A stretch of 64,000 nt of DNA from Triticum aestivum (taxonomy: Eukaryota; Streptophyta; Magnoliopsida; Poales; Poaceae), in NCBI RefSeq assembly GCF_018294505.1, contig NC_057794.1, positions 196,463,201-196,527,200 of the forward strand. The letters are read 5' to 3'. The position numbers were made by a program, and so were the translations under genes. Below the pieces are notes generated by a model that searched no databases, was not told the DNA's origin, and saw nothing but the letters and a program-made list of their open reading frames with translations. This document shows, one piece after another, positions 1 through 10,801 of the stretch; the stretch's first letter is position 1, and each line of letters starts with the position of its first letter.

Positions 1-2
1 GG

Positions 3-2180
3 ACTCCACCTGAATCGGTCAAGCAAGTTCGGAGTTTTCTGGGCTTAGCGAGCTATTGTCGTCGCTTTGTCGAGAACTTCTCCAAGGTTGCTAAACCTCT
101 AACCGAACTCCTCAAGAAAGATAAGAAGTTCGAATGGACTCCACAATGTGAGCACAGCTTTCAGGAACTGAAAAGACGCCTGACTTCTGCTCCCGTACTG
201 GTACCGCCAGACTTCTCCAAGGACTTTGTTATCTACTGCGACGCCTCGCGACAAGGACTAGGTTGCATTCTCATGCAAGATCGACACGTAATTGCCTACG
301 CTTCACGGCAATTGCACCCACATGAGGAGAATTATCCTACTCATGATCTAGAGCTTGCAGCCGTAGTCTATGCACTTAAGACCTGGCGACATTACCTCCT
401 CGGTAATCGTTGCGAAATATTCACTGATCACCAAAGTCTGAAGTACATTTTCACCCAACCGGATCTGAATCTCAGGCAAAGACGTTGGGTTGAGTTGATC
501 ACAGACTTCGACTTAGGAATAACCTACACCCCAGGGAAAGCCAACGTCATGGCTGATGCGCTAAGTCGTAAATCTTATTGTAACAACCTGATGTTACAAC
601 AAAGTCAACCGCTTCTCCATGAGGAATTTCGGAAGCTTAACCTTCACATTGTACCTCAAGGTTTTCTTTCCACCTTGGTGGCAAAACCTACCCTTACGGA
701 TCAGATTATCAAAGCACAGAAGGTAGATCCGGGAATTTCCCGCATCAAGAGAAACATCCAGAAAGGAATTGCGAATTGTTTCTCCATTAATGATCAAGGG
801 GTCGTATACTTCGGGAATCGACTAGTGGTTCCCAAAGTGCGAAACCTGAGGCGATTGATCCTTAAGGAAGCTCATGAATCTCCTCTCACCATTCATCCCG
901 GTAGTACTAAGATGTATCAGGACCTACGCCAGAGGTTCTGGTGGACTAGGATGAAGAGAGAAATTGCTCAGTATATTGCTAATTGCGACGTCTGTCGTCG
1001 TGTAAAAGCAGAGCATCAACGGCCTGCTGGCACCCTTCAACCCTTAGCTATTCCTGAATGGAAATGGGATAAAATTGGTATGGATTTCATTACCGGTTTT
1101 CCCAGGACCAAGAGAGGGAATAATGCTATTTTCGTCGTGGTCGATCGTCTTTCCAAAGTAGCCCATTTCTTACCTGTTCGTGAGAGTATAACCGCTAGTC
1201 AGCTGGCAGACTTATACATCTCCCGAATAGTGTCCCTCCATGGTGTTCCTTTGGAAATTAACTCGGATCGAGGAAGTCTTTTCACCTCTCGATTTTGGGA
1301 AAGTTTCCAAAATGCTATGGGAACCCGTCTCTCCTTTAGCACCGCTTTCCACCCTCAGTCGAGTGGTCAAGTGGAACGCGTCAACCAGATTCTAGAAGAC
1401 ATGCTTCGAGCCTCTGTTATCTCATTCGGAATGGACTGGGAGAAGTGCCTTCCATTTGCCGAATTCGCTTACAACAACAGCTATCAATCTAGCTTGGGTA
1501 AAGCCCCTTTTGAAGTTCTCTATGGACGACGGTGTCGAACACCCCTTAACTGGTCAGAGACCGGGGAAAGACAATTCTTTGGCCCGGATATGATTCAGGA
1601 AGCAGAAGAACAAGTTCGTATCGTTCGTGAAAAGTTGAAAACAGCCCAATCTCGTCAAAAGAGTCAATATGACCGAAAACATAAGGCTATGACTTTCGAG
1701 GTTGACGAGAAGGCTTATCTTCGGGTCACCCCTCTGAAGGGAACCCATCGTTTCGGTATCAAAGGCAAATTGGCTCCTCGTTACATTGGACCTTTTCGCA
1801 TTCTCGCCAAACGAGGAGAAGTTGCCTACCAGTTGGAACTACCTCCGCACCTCTCCAGAGTCCACGATGTCTTCCACGTTTCTCAACTCAGGCGTTGCTT
1901 CTCGGATCCTATCCGTGGAGTGGACCACGAAACGCTTGATCTCCAAGATAATCTTACATATCGAGAGTACCCCATTCGTATCCTCGATCAGGCCGAACGT
2001 ACCACCCGACGTCATAATATCAAGTTTCTCAAAGTTCAATGGTCGCACCATTCTGAGGATGAAGCAACTTGGGAAAGGGAGGATCGTCTTCGACTCGAGT
2101 ATCCCGCCTTCTTCCCGGAGGAACCCAAATCTCGGGACGAGATTCTTTTGAGTGGGGGTGAGTTGTCACACCCTAGCTAG
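3..2180 (+). CDS. Ty3/gypsy chromovirus polyprotein, 3' part (RT end, RNase H, integrase, chromodomain)
   Basis: The frame is open from the window edge (codon at 3) to the stop at 2178-2180, about 725 codons, so the 5' end is cut by the window. In order: the end of reverse transcriptase; RNase H with its acidic residues in YCDAS (about 234-248), the DLELA region, FTDHQ and ADALSR; integrase with an H-H-C-C zinc site (about 885-1005), then Asp in GMDFITG (near 1084), Asp in NSDRG (near 1265) and Glu in QVERVN (near 1373); and a C-terminal chromodomain (about 1966-2105, including DEATWERED). The C-terminal chromodomain is diagnostic of chromoviruses. The element copies itself by reverse transcription and integrates its cDNA. 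The catalytic residues are present and the frame is unbroken, unlike every other pol in the window, so this copy looks comparatively young. The last codons lie inside the 3' LTR. Confidence 0.93.
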   Translation, partial: TPPESVKQVRSFLGLASYCRRFVENFSKVAKPLTELLKKDKKFEWTPQCEHSFQELKRRLTSAPVLVPPDFSKDFVIYCDASRQGLGCILMQDRHVIAYASRQLHPHEENYPTHDLELAAVVYALKTWRHYLLGNRCEIFTDHQSLKYIFTQPDLNLRQRRWVELITDFDLGITYTPGKANVMADALSRKSYCNNLMLQQSQPLLHEEFRKLNLHIVPQGFLSTLVAKPTLTDQIIKAQKVDPGISRIKRNIQKGIANCFSINDQGVVYFGNRLVVPKVRNLRRLILKEAHESPLTIHPGSTKMYQDLRQRFWWTRMKREIAQYIANCDVCRRVKAEHQRPAGTLQPLAIPEWKWDKIGMDFITGFPRTKRGNNAIFVVVDRLSKVAHFLPVRESITASQLADLYISRIVSLHGVPLEINSDRGSLFTSRFWESFQNAMGTRLSFSTAFHPQSSGQVERVNQILEDMLRASVISFGMDWEKCLPFAEFAYNNSYQSSLGKAPFEVLYGRRCRTPLNWSETGERQFFGPDMIQEAEEQVRIVREKLKTAQSRQKSQYDRKHKAMTFEVDEKAYLRVTPLKGTHRFGIKGKLAPRYIGPFRILAKRGEVAYQLELPPHLSRVHDVFHVSQLRRCFSDPIRGVDHETLDLQDNLTYREYPIRILDQAERTTRRHNIKFLKVQWSHHSEDEATWEREDRLRLEYPAFFPEEPKSRDEILLSGGELSHPS
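2150..2162 (+). promoter_or_regulatory. Polypurine tract of the chromovirus
   Basis: The purine-rich run GAGTGGGGGTGAG ends one base before the LTR start at 2164. In LTR retrotransposons this tract primes plus-strand DNA synthesis, and its position fits. The core TGAGTGGGGGTG (2149-2160) recurs exactly before the 3' LTR of the Cassandra element at 49959. Confidence 0.8.
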
Positions 2181-5100
2181 TCATGCATCAGAGTGTGTGC
2201 ATCATGTTTAAATTTCCATTTAATTTGAAATGGGGATTTGTGAAACCCTCAGAATCATTTTTGAAAATGACCCAAATAAAAATTTCTCCAAAAGGGTCCA
2301 AGAAAATGCTCATGTTGCTCTCTGAAAATATTGGACAGAGATAAAAATCAAACCAATATTTTTAAGAGCTCATAGGTATTTATTTTGGGCATTTGGAATT
2401 AATGCATAAATATTTGCATTGGAAATATATTAGTTATATATATTAATATATGTCCAAATATTATGCCATTATAAAGGAGCTCTGGAATAATATATCTAGC
2501 TCCTGCAAAAATTGGCATAAGGTAAATAAATGATTTAATATTTTATTTAAATCAAAACAAATGTCAGAAATTAGAAAACAGAAAATAATAAAAGGGAGAA
2601 GCTTACCTGGGCTCCTCCCTGTGCAGCCCAGCCAGCTGGCCGGCCCAGCCAGCAGGCGGCCCAGCCCGCCTCCCTCCTCTGTCGTCTTCGTCCTCGACAG
2701 AGGGAGGGGAGTGTGGCCGGCGCGCGCGCGCGCCACCGCGCCACGCCACCTGCTCGCCTGCCTGCCTGCCCTCCCCTCCTCGTCTCGATGCCCTGGACGA
2801 CGCCACGCCTCCCCCCTGCTCTCTCACACTCTCCCTCGGTTCCTCCCTCCTCTCCCTCGCTCTCTCTCTCACGGCCGACACCACCATCGCCGCCGTTCGC
2901 CATAGCAGCCATCACCGGCCACCCCGCGCCCCTCCGCTGAGCTCAGGAGCTCCGCCTCGACTCCCTCTTCCTCCCCACCAAGCCAAGCCCCTCCGGAAGC
3001 CCTGCATCGCCGCCACGTCGCCGTTCCCCTCCTCGGGCTCCGACCATCATCGCCGTCGAATTCGCCGTCTCCAGCGCGTCCCGAGCCCGCTTCGACGCCC
3101 ACTGCAACCGCGGTGAGCTCCGCCACCGTTTCCCCCTCTTTTCTCCCTCGTTCCCGCACCATAACCCCATTCCCACCACGGCCGAACCTCCGCCGTCGCC
3201 GAGCTCGCCGTCGACGCAGCTCCGGTGACCATTTGGTCACCCCGGCGAGTCCAACAAGTTCGTAAGGCCCCGTAGAGCATCCCTAGCGCCTTGCTTCGCT
3301 CGCCTTCGAGCTCCAACCCCGTTTCCGTGCACGACCGAACCCCGGCGGCCGCAGCCGCGCTCGCCGTCGTCGACTCCGGCCACCCCAGGCCCAGCCACGG
3401 CCACCGTTCGACGCGCGGGAGCAAGGGCTCTCCAACGAGCCCAAGCACGGCCTCGCCCGTGCCCTGTAGCGCGTTTCCGCATCGCGCCACCGTCTCGAGC
3501 CTCGCCGGCGTCATGTCGCCGGTGGGTTTGACCTGTTTGACCTGGGGTTTGACCCCCCCAGGGTCACTGACGCGTGGGCCCCGTCGGCCAGGTGGTTAGA
3601 TTAGCGCTAATCACTGTTAGTTAACCCCCCTGACACTGACCAGTGGGCCCCAGCGCCACTAATTCCTAATTAGGATTAAATTAACCCTGTTAAACCCCCC
3701 TGTCACTGACGTGTGGACCCCACACGTCAGGTTTGACCCCAGCCAGCCGCAGTTGACCACTGACGTCATGCTGACGTCATGCTGGCGCAATATTTATATT
3801 TCTGGATTTAATTTAAATCAGGAAATTCCAGAATATTATTTAAACTTCAAAAATTCATAACTTTTATTCTGTAACTCCAAATCAGACAAATTATATATGA
3901 AAAATGATCAGAAAAATCCAATCTATCCATCTGTACTATTTTCATGCATGATCAAACAAGTTAAATTGATGTTTAAGCAGAACAAGGAAAAGCACTTTAA
4001 AAGGCCATGTTTGAGTTTGAAATTTGAATCTTTGATTCAAATTTGTTCAAACCCTTCTGGTTTTAGTTGCATTAGCCCAACACACTCATATTGCCATGTT
4101 TCATGCATGCATCATATTGTTGCACATTGTTTGGTGATGGTTGTGTATCGGTGTCCTTTGCGACAGGTTCTGCCTCCGAGGAGTACCGTGATTACCCTAA
4201 CGAAGAACCGTATCAGTGCATCGAACCATCAGGCAAGCAACCAACCATTTGATCATATCGATACAATCCCATGTTCTCGCTCCTGCTCTCTTTTACTGCA
4301 TTAAGACAACGCGTTTCAAACTGCTGTGTGCTACGGTAGTTGAACCCATTTCCTCTGCATGACCTGTCATTGCCACAGTAACTAGATGAAACCCACTAGC
4401 ATGTGTAGGAGTTGATTGAGCCATATGTATGTGTTGTTCCTACCTTGCTATGCCTGCTATGCTTAGAGTCGTGTCAGGTCTGGTTCATCTGGGTGATGGG
4501 CTAGAGTGAAATGATTATGTCGGTAATGAGAGTGGTGTGGTGAACACGATTTGGTAAAGGTATCGATGAGAGGCCATGTAGGAGTACATGGTGGGTTGTT
4601 TCATTGAAGCCGACCTTAAGCACTGAGATCTGTATGTGTGATTTAAGAATCAGCTACTACCATGCATTGGGCCCGAAACCAATGGACCCTCTCGGCTTCT
4701 TATTCACCCTAGTTCTCCGTCCAGGAGTTGCAAGTAGTTTCTGGTGTTTGTAGCCTACTGGAGGCCGTGGACAGCGCTGACCGTAGGGGTGGGCTGTGAT
4801 GCGGTAGGTACGTGGCCGGGTGTACCGAATACCCGTTAGGTATCTCGGGAACCCTGTTCACATCGTTCGGGGCCGTATGGGAAACCTCGGCCGGACTCCC
4901 TGCGGATGGAACCTGGATAGGCGATAAACCTGGACTGGAGGCTTAGGTGATTAGGTAGGTCGTGGCCGACACCCACGTTGGGCTTCCGCTTGAAGGTTGC
5001 CGAGTACATGTCGTGTAAACGACGGTAAGTGGTGAGAGCGTGTATGAAGAAGTACACCCCTGCAGGGTTATCATGATCTATTCGAATAGCCGCGTCCGCG

Positions 5101-6292
5101 GTAAAGGACTACTTGGTTGCCTATACAGTTCATAGACAAGTAAATGGAAACTACTAAAAGCCTCAAGATAAGTGTGAGTGCCGAGGATGGCTCTTCCGTA
5201 GGAAGACGGAGGTGGATCCTCGGTAGTGTATTGAAGTGGTGAGTAGTGGACTCGTGTGCGCAAAACCATTTCAAGTTGAAGTATCGTAGGATAGTCTAGC
5301 CAAGAGTCAAAGCTGGCTTGCTGCAATAACTCCACCAACCCTTCTTGATAATATGCATGTATGTAGGATCTGATGTAAGTCTTGCTGAGTACCTTTGTAC
5401 TCATGTTGCTATAATTTACATTTTTACAGAAGACGCTGCAACCCCTTCTGATGGGTTCTATGTAGACGTTGACATCAACGAGTAGGCTAAAGGCCCAGGT
5501 GGTGACCCTGAGCTTGTGAAGGACCATGTAGTATAGCTAGGCTTTCCAAGCCTCTTTTATTTTACTAGTTGTCTGTACTCAGACAAGTTACTTCCGCTGC
5601 TGGTTTGTATGACTGTATGACTTGTATGTTGGGTCGTGAGACCCGTACCTTTGTGTATGTTATGTATGGCTCCCTGAGCCTTAAATAAAGTACTTGTGTC
5701 GTAGAGTCATGTTGTGATGCTTCGTTGTATTTGCACATATCGAGCATATTGTGTGTATGATTGAAATGCTTGGTATGTGTGGGATCTGACTATCTAGTTG
5801 TTTATCTTTAGTAGCCTCTCTTACCGGGAAATGTCTCCTAGTGTTACCGCTGAGCCATGGTAGCTTGCTACTGCTCTGGAACACTTAGGCTGGCCGGCAT
5901 GTGTCCTTCTTCGTTCCTGTGTCTGTCCCTTCGGGGAAATGTCACGCATTGAGTACCGGAGTCCTGTTAGCCCGCTACAGCCCGGTTTACCGGAGTCCTG
6001 CTAGCCCAGTGCTACAGCCCGGACCCACTTGCTGATGACCGACACGTTCGAAGCTGGGTCATGGATGCCTGTCCCTGTAAGTCTGTGCCACTTTGGGTTT
6101 ACGACTAGTCATGTCAGCCCGGGCTCCTTATCATATGGATGCTAGCGACACTATCATATACGTGAGCCAAAAGGCGCAAACGGTCCCGGGCAAAGGTAAG
6201 GCAACACCCGTGGGGATACCGTGCGTGAGGCCGCAAAGTGATATGAGGTGTTACCGGCTAGATCGATGTGACATCGAGTCGGGGTCCTGACA
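2164..6292 (+). repeat. 3' LTR (4.1 kb) of the chromovirus
   Basis: The LTR starts TGTCACACCC directly after the polypurine tract and ends GGGTCCTGACA, giving the usual TG...CA ends. The 5' LTR lies outside the window, so the boundary rests on the tract, the terminal dinucleotides and the change in sequence character. It is AT-rich at the start, has AT-rich TATA-like runs at about 2425-2460, then a GC-rich block (about 2600-3620) with overlapping open frames on both strands, then ordinary sequence. These frames have no recognisable domains and I do not treat them as genes. At over 4 kb the LTR is long, like the other chromovirus-like LTRs in this window. Confidence 0.8.
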
Positions 6293-6672
6293 AGAAACAT
6301 ATACAAGTGCTATATTTCCTAGTTCTTAATCATGCTTGGTTTGGATAAATGGGTTTTCCATGTGGCTTGAATTTATCTAATGAATCTGCAATGTGCTTAT
6401 TTTTCATCAACATATTTTACTAATAGCATGCGAACCCTTACTTAACCTAATGACTAACTACCTTATATGTGTTGCAGGGAAACAATGAGAATCACTGAGG
6501 TTTACAATCAAGGTTTGAACGTGCATGGTCCGTTGTCTAATAGCACATTATTGTGCAATTGCAGGAACCATTCTATTATTTAGGTTTTTAACAATTTGGT
6601 CTTGCATATGTTGGTCCTGCTGTCAGAGGTTTTGACCCACTGTTCGACCCTTTTTGCATATGGGGAAATGAA
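6293..6672. other. Flank upstream of the B3-like relic; no gene seen
   Basis: AT-rich sequence between the LTR end and the first recognisable exon. A possible splice acceptor (TGTTGCAG, about 6471-6478) is followed by a short open stretch, so it may contain decayed 5' introns and exons of the adjacent relic, but I cannot identify a product. Confidence 0.3.
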
Positions 6673-7090
6673 TTGTCCATGAATATCAATCAAGTCAAGA
6701 AACTCAGAAAAATTGTTAGGATAAAGAAATTATCTACAAAAAACAACAAGATCTTTGTCTGCACAATGAAGAAGACATCAGTTCACTACAACATGGTACT
6801 AACTATTATACCTTGCCTTTTTTTGTTCCTTTGCCCCATTTCCAATATAGAGAAGATATTTGTGCACATCCTTGTTTTCAGGCCTTTTCAAAGCAATTCA
6901 CTGATGAGTACCTCTCAAACCACCTCTATGGTCAGGAGGCGAGGAAGGTTTTCATACAACACCCATGGTTCAATATTGAAGTGTCCGGCCTAAAGTTGCA
7001 AAGAACTTCAACATGAATGAAGGCTCAATATTCGCCTTCCGCTTCAGTAGTTTTCCATATGAGATGCATATGTCCATATACCGTATATGA
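6673..7090 (+). pseudogene. B3-domain-like gene relic with one retained intron
   Basis: An open segment from 6673 to 6795 encodes 41 residues including IFVCTMKKTSVHYNM, then a clean GT...AG intron (6796-6881, acceptor TTGTTTTCAG) sits exactly between codons, and exon 2 (from 6882) begins AFSKQFTDEYL and continues to about 6985. A -1 frameshift then leads to a final stretch ending SIYRI with a stop at 7088-7090. The pattern (conserved Lys/Thr strand, a helix with FSKQF..EYL, an FIQHPWF strand and a closing GSIFAFRF..MHMSIYR strand) resembles the plant-specific B3 DNA-binding fold found in transcription factors. No upstream exons or promoter could be confirmed. The family call is by eye; the exon-intron structure is seen directly. 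It may be a fragment carried by a transposon. Confidence 0.4.
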
Positions 7091-7395
7091 TGCTAATTTT
7101 GAATGGTTCTACATGTTGCATGTGAAACTTGGTGCTGGTGCAGTCGTGTAATGGGGTAGCTGAGTGCTAAAGCTATATCATGTTGTACTTTGGTGTATTT
7201 CAATTATGAAATCCTGCTTCCTTAATATGGAAATGAAATATATTATGTGCTTAATATGAATGTCAATTAGATTAATAAATGGATTATTAATAATATGGCA
7301 ATTAGCCTACTAATGGTGAATTAGCCTTCTAATGGCGAATTAGCCTGGTAATTGGGTTTTGCTATTACAAACGGTTATTCAGAAAATATCATGGG
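7091..7395. other. AT-rich spacer with a short ATTAGCCT repeat
   Basis: No gene is seen. At about 7298-7355 the motif (A/G)ATTAGCCT recurs three times at roughly 20-base spacing, a small degenerate tandem repeat. The rest is AT-rich sequence without recognisable structure. Confidence 0.4.
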
Positions 7396-8040
7396 CGATG
7401 ACCTCAGGCAACACACACAGTTTCTAGGAATAAACCATGTTGGATCAATGAACAATCACACACGACCTTCTCTTGAAAACTGTTTGCGTTGGGCCACCTT
7501 GCGCAAACGTTTACCACATAAAAACTGTGTGTGATGGACAGCCTTTGCCACATAGATTCTTCTACGCACCGTGTGTGATGCATTCAATAACGCAAATGAT
7601 AAAGTTGTTAATATCATGTGCAATGGCAACACTATCACAAATGATTTAACGGGGAAAATTGTGTGTGATGTACCTGTGAACGGAAACGTTTCCCTTTGAG
7701 CGACTGTGTGGGATGTACATACGAACGGAAATGTTTAGCGGGGACTGACTGTGTGGGATGTACTTGCGAACGGAAACAATTTCACCTGTATAATTGTATT
7801 TTTTAGCTCTATTGTACGTATTACCGTATTTGAGCGCTCGCCGGTCGCACATGACCTCATTTTGCCGAGCGTGTGTGCCAGGAGGGCATATCCCCGACGG
7901 TTTCTGGGTCATGTGGGAAGGACCCCCTATCGCCGTCACTCACTAGGCGACAGTTCCAAATGTCATCGCGGAAAGGGGTTAAAAACCATTTTTATAGCAC
8001 CGACACGTATCGGTGTCACCATGCCCTGGTAAAAATTTGA
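7396..8040. repeat. Array A: subterminal-type repeats of a DNA transposon
   Basis: Short units built around (A/G)CTGTGTGGGATGTACATA followed by CGAACGGAAACG recur from about 7510 to 7790, then comes a unique block (about 7840-8030) with CGACGGTTTCTGGGT and GGAAAGGGGTTAAAAA. The same series recurs in the same orientation at 10802-11490. Arrays of short repeats next to an end are typical of CACTA-type and some other class II elements, but I see no terminal inverted repeat at this copy, so the superfamily is not fixed. Confidence 0.45.
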
Positions 8041-8046
8041 GAAGGT

Positions 8047-8817
8047 TTGGCTTATGTCGTCATGCACGCCCTTCATAAATCAAACCATCACCAAAGAAGT
8101 TCCACGCTTTCTAGAGGGAAATCACCAAGATTGAAGGGGAATCCAAATTTTCTTCGTTCTTTGCCCTGCAGTTTTTTTCTACGACAAATATACACCCTGC
8201 AAATCATCGTGTACAAATTTGGCATTTTTTCGAGCTCATTTACCATATTTAGGGGATTATGTGCATTTTCTAGGCATTTTGATACGGCCAGTCCTAGCTC
8301 CAGTCATATTGACGTTGCACTGGTTCAAGAGATTGTTATTGTGCATGAAGAAATAATGCATGCTCCCTGTCATTTGTTTGACATGGACCAGAAGGCGTAT
8401 ACATATGCTGATAGCGCATACACATACAGGCACGTTGACAATGAATTAAGTGGTTCAATACTATATACATCTGACTCGGGTTTTGTTTGGAACTCCTTTA
8501 AAATAGGAGATAAGATGGATTCATTGGAGTTGCTTAGGACGCCGGAGTTCAATCTTGATTTTGTTTGGAAAAGTAAATTTGAAAGAGATCTGTTTTTCTG
8601 GAACCAAATACGCATGCATGCAATCCAAAGTATACATGTACGTGATGGAAGAGAATATTTTCGACAAGACTATACGTGTGCTAGTGCCAATGGAGTCAAA
8701 ATATGCTATTTGTTTTTGTTCCTGCCGTGCAAGGAATATCTGGCAAAGGTAAACAGTACATGGGAAGTGTGGAGTTTGCTATGTTTAAAGGATTATAGGT
8801 GGGGGCCACCAGCCTAG
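8047..8817 (+). pseudogene. Unrecognised open frame in the left arm of a long inverted repeat
   Basis: A 256-codon frame lies mostly within the left arm of the inverted repeat. I do not recognise the protein; the part from about 8340 onward (beginning near EEIMHAPCHLF, ending LKDYRWGPPA) is duplicated in inverted orientation at 9879-10370 with scattered substitutions and at least one stop. No signal peptide or catalytic motif is evident. It may be a captured exon or transposon internal DNA. The readable frame in both arms is the only reason to list it; evidence that it is expressed is lacking. Confidence 0.25.
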
Positions 8818-9383
8818 GGACTAGACACGTGACACACAAATTATAGAGCCCTAGTGCTTCCTTAGATTAAATTAAGCCAGTTATTATTATGTTTGGCGGT
8901 TGTTTCCTTTTGAATAAGAGAAGATTAGATAGGTGGGGTGCGGCTAGCTTGTTGGTCACACCAAGAATAGGAGGTGTCAGCTATATATAAAGCATGTCGC
9001 TTCAATGTAATTTTTTTAGGTTATTTTGAGATGAATTAGACACCGCGTGTGTTTCGGCCATCGGCAATTATCTAGTTTAGAGAATTCTTGTCAAGATCTC
9101 TACTGGCGTGTGAGTTCCTGCGACGCGACACGTAGGGGATTACAAACTGAGCCTATACGGTTCGTCCATGTTATTCCTTTGTATTGAGGGGTTGGCGTGT
9201 TGTTTCCGTGGAATTTGCGAACATCTTCGTAAACCCGTGACTTGTTCTTACTGCGATGGAGGTTTGTGCCGTGAAAGATCGGGCCAACAACGAACCGACC
9301 CTCGTCACGAGGTTCGCTCCTCATCTACGTGCTATGAAAGATCGGGCCAACAACGAACTGACCCTCGTCACGAGGTTCGCTCC
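8281..9383 (+). repeat. Left arm of a ~1.1 kb long inverted repeat
   Basis: The sequence from GATACGGCCAGTCCTAGCTC (8281) to GGTTCGCTCC (9383) is repeated in reverse complement from 9392 to 10430. The arms are separated by only 8 bases (9384-9391). Matching includes the unknown frame, a TATATATAAAG stretch near 8981, and the block around CGACACGTAGGGGATTACAA. The left arm is slightly longer because of an internal 63-base duplication near the centre. Confidence 0.85.
9273..9383 (+). repeat. 63-base direct duplication at the hairpin centre
   Basis: The block beginning GAAAGATCGGGCCAACAACG occurs at 9273 and again at 9336, each copy running to GGTTCGCTCC. The duplication is in the left arm only; the right arm has a single copy. 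Confidence 0.85.
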
Positions 9384-9391
9384 TTTGATGA

Positions 9392-10430
9392 GGAGAGAAC
9401 CTCGTGACGAGGGTCGGTTTGTTATTGGCCCGATCTTTCACGGCACAAACCTCCATCGCAGCAAGAACAAGTCACGGGTTTACGAAGATGTTCGCAAATT
9501 CCACGACAACAACACGCCAACCCCTCAATCAAAAGGAATAATGTGGACGAACCGTATAGGCTCAGCTTGTAATCCCCTACGTGTCACGTCGTAGGAACTC
9601 ACACGCCAGTAGAGATTTTGACAACAATTCTCTAAACTCGATAATGGCCGACGGCCGAAACACACGCGGTGTCTAATTCATCTCAAAATAACCTAAAAAA
9701 TTACATTGAAGCGACATGCTTTATACATGGCCGAGTCCTCCTAATCTTGGTGTGACCAACAAGCTAGTCGCACCCCACCTATCTAATCTTCTCTGCTTCA
9801 AAAGGAAACAACCGCCAAACATAATAATAACCGACTTAATTTAATCTAAGGAAGCACTAGGACTCTATAATTTGTGTGTCACGTGTCTAGTCCCCAGGCT
9901 GGTGGCCCCCACCCAGAATCCTTTAAACATAGCAAACTCCACACTTCCCACGTCCTGTTTGCCCTTGCCAGATATTCCTTGCATTGCAGGAACAAAAACA
10001 AATAGCTTATTTTGACTCCATTGGCACTAGCACACGTATAGTCTTGTTGAAAATCTTCTCTTCCATCACATACATGTATACATTGGATTACATGCATGCG
10101 TATTTGGTTCTAGAAAAACAAATCTCTTTCAAATTTACTTTTCCCAACAAAATAAAGATTGAACTCCGGCGGCCAAAGCAACTCCAACGAATCCATCTTA
10201 TCTCCTATTTTAAAGGAGTCCCAAACAAAACCCGAGTCAGATGTATATAGTATTGAACCACTTAATTCATTGTCAACGTGCCTGTACGTGTATGCGCTAT
10301 CAGCATATGCATACGCCTTCTGGTCCATGTCAAACAAATGACAGGGAGCATGCATTATTTCTTCATGCACAATAACAATGTCTTGAACAAGTGCAACGTC
10401 AATATGACTGGAGCTAGGACTGGCCGTATC
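9392..10430 (-). repeat. Right arm of the long inverted repeat
   Basis: Reverse complement of the left arm, starting GGAGAGAACCTCG at 9392 and ending GGCCGTATC at 10430. Open frames on the minus strand (9879-10097 and 10110-10370) correspond to the left-arm frame, split by a stop where the left arm has a Trp codon. Similarity is high but clearly below identity by eye, so the arms have diverged since the duplication. Confidence 0.85.
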
Positions 10431-10801
10431 ACATTTAGCGCATATAAATCCAATCCGGCTACAGTTGCACCGGTGTGATGTGAGGGACGTGGATTGCTAT
10501 TCGATCGCGGCACATCCTACGGTGCACACATGCGATCCGCATGTCCGGGGTTCCGGCCAATCATAACGCAACACACAATAGGCTCAGCGCACACTGTTTC
10601 GGGGAGCGACGGAGATGAACCGTGTGCGATAATGAACGAGCAAAATTGTAAGGGAAGCCAAATTTCTGTTGTTTATGGATTCGTTGTTGAACCAGTGTGT
10701 TGAGAATTTGAATTGCACGTTTCATATTTCAAAATTTCCAATTAGAATAATAAATTACAGCCAAAAATAAAAATATACAGGTGCTAATAAAATAATGTGC
10801 A
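10431..10801. other. Spacer between inverted repeat and array B; no gene seen
   Basis: Mixed sequence with CACACTGTTTCGGGG and similar motifs that resemble degraded members of the neighbouring subterminal repeats. It becomes AT-rich toward the right end. No coding region or terminal structure is recognised. Confidence 0.3.

Noticed and set aside
1786..2151. 121-codon frame overlapping the chromovirus chromodomain
   Set aside because: It is in another phase of a gene with intact domain motifs and is a shadow frame.
2461..3600. Several frames of 80-155 codons on both strands in the first LTR
   Set aside because: GC-rich block inside an LTR, low-complexity translations, mutual overlap.
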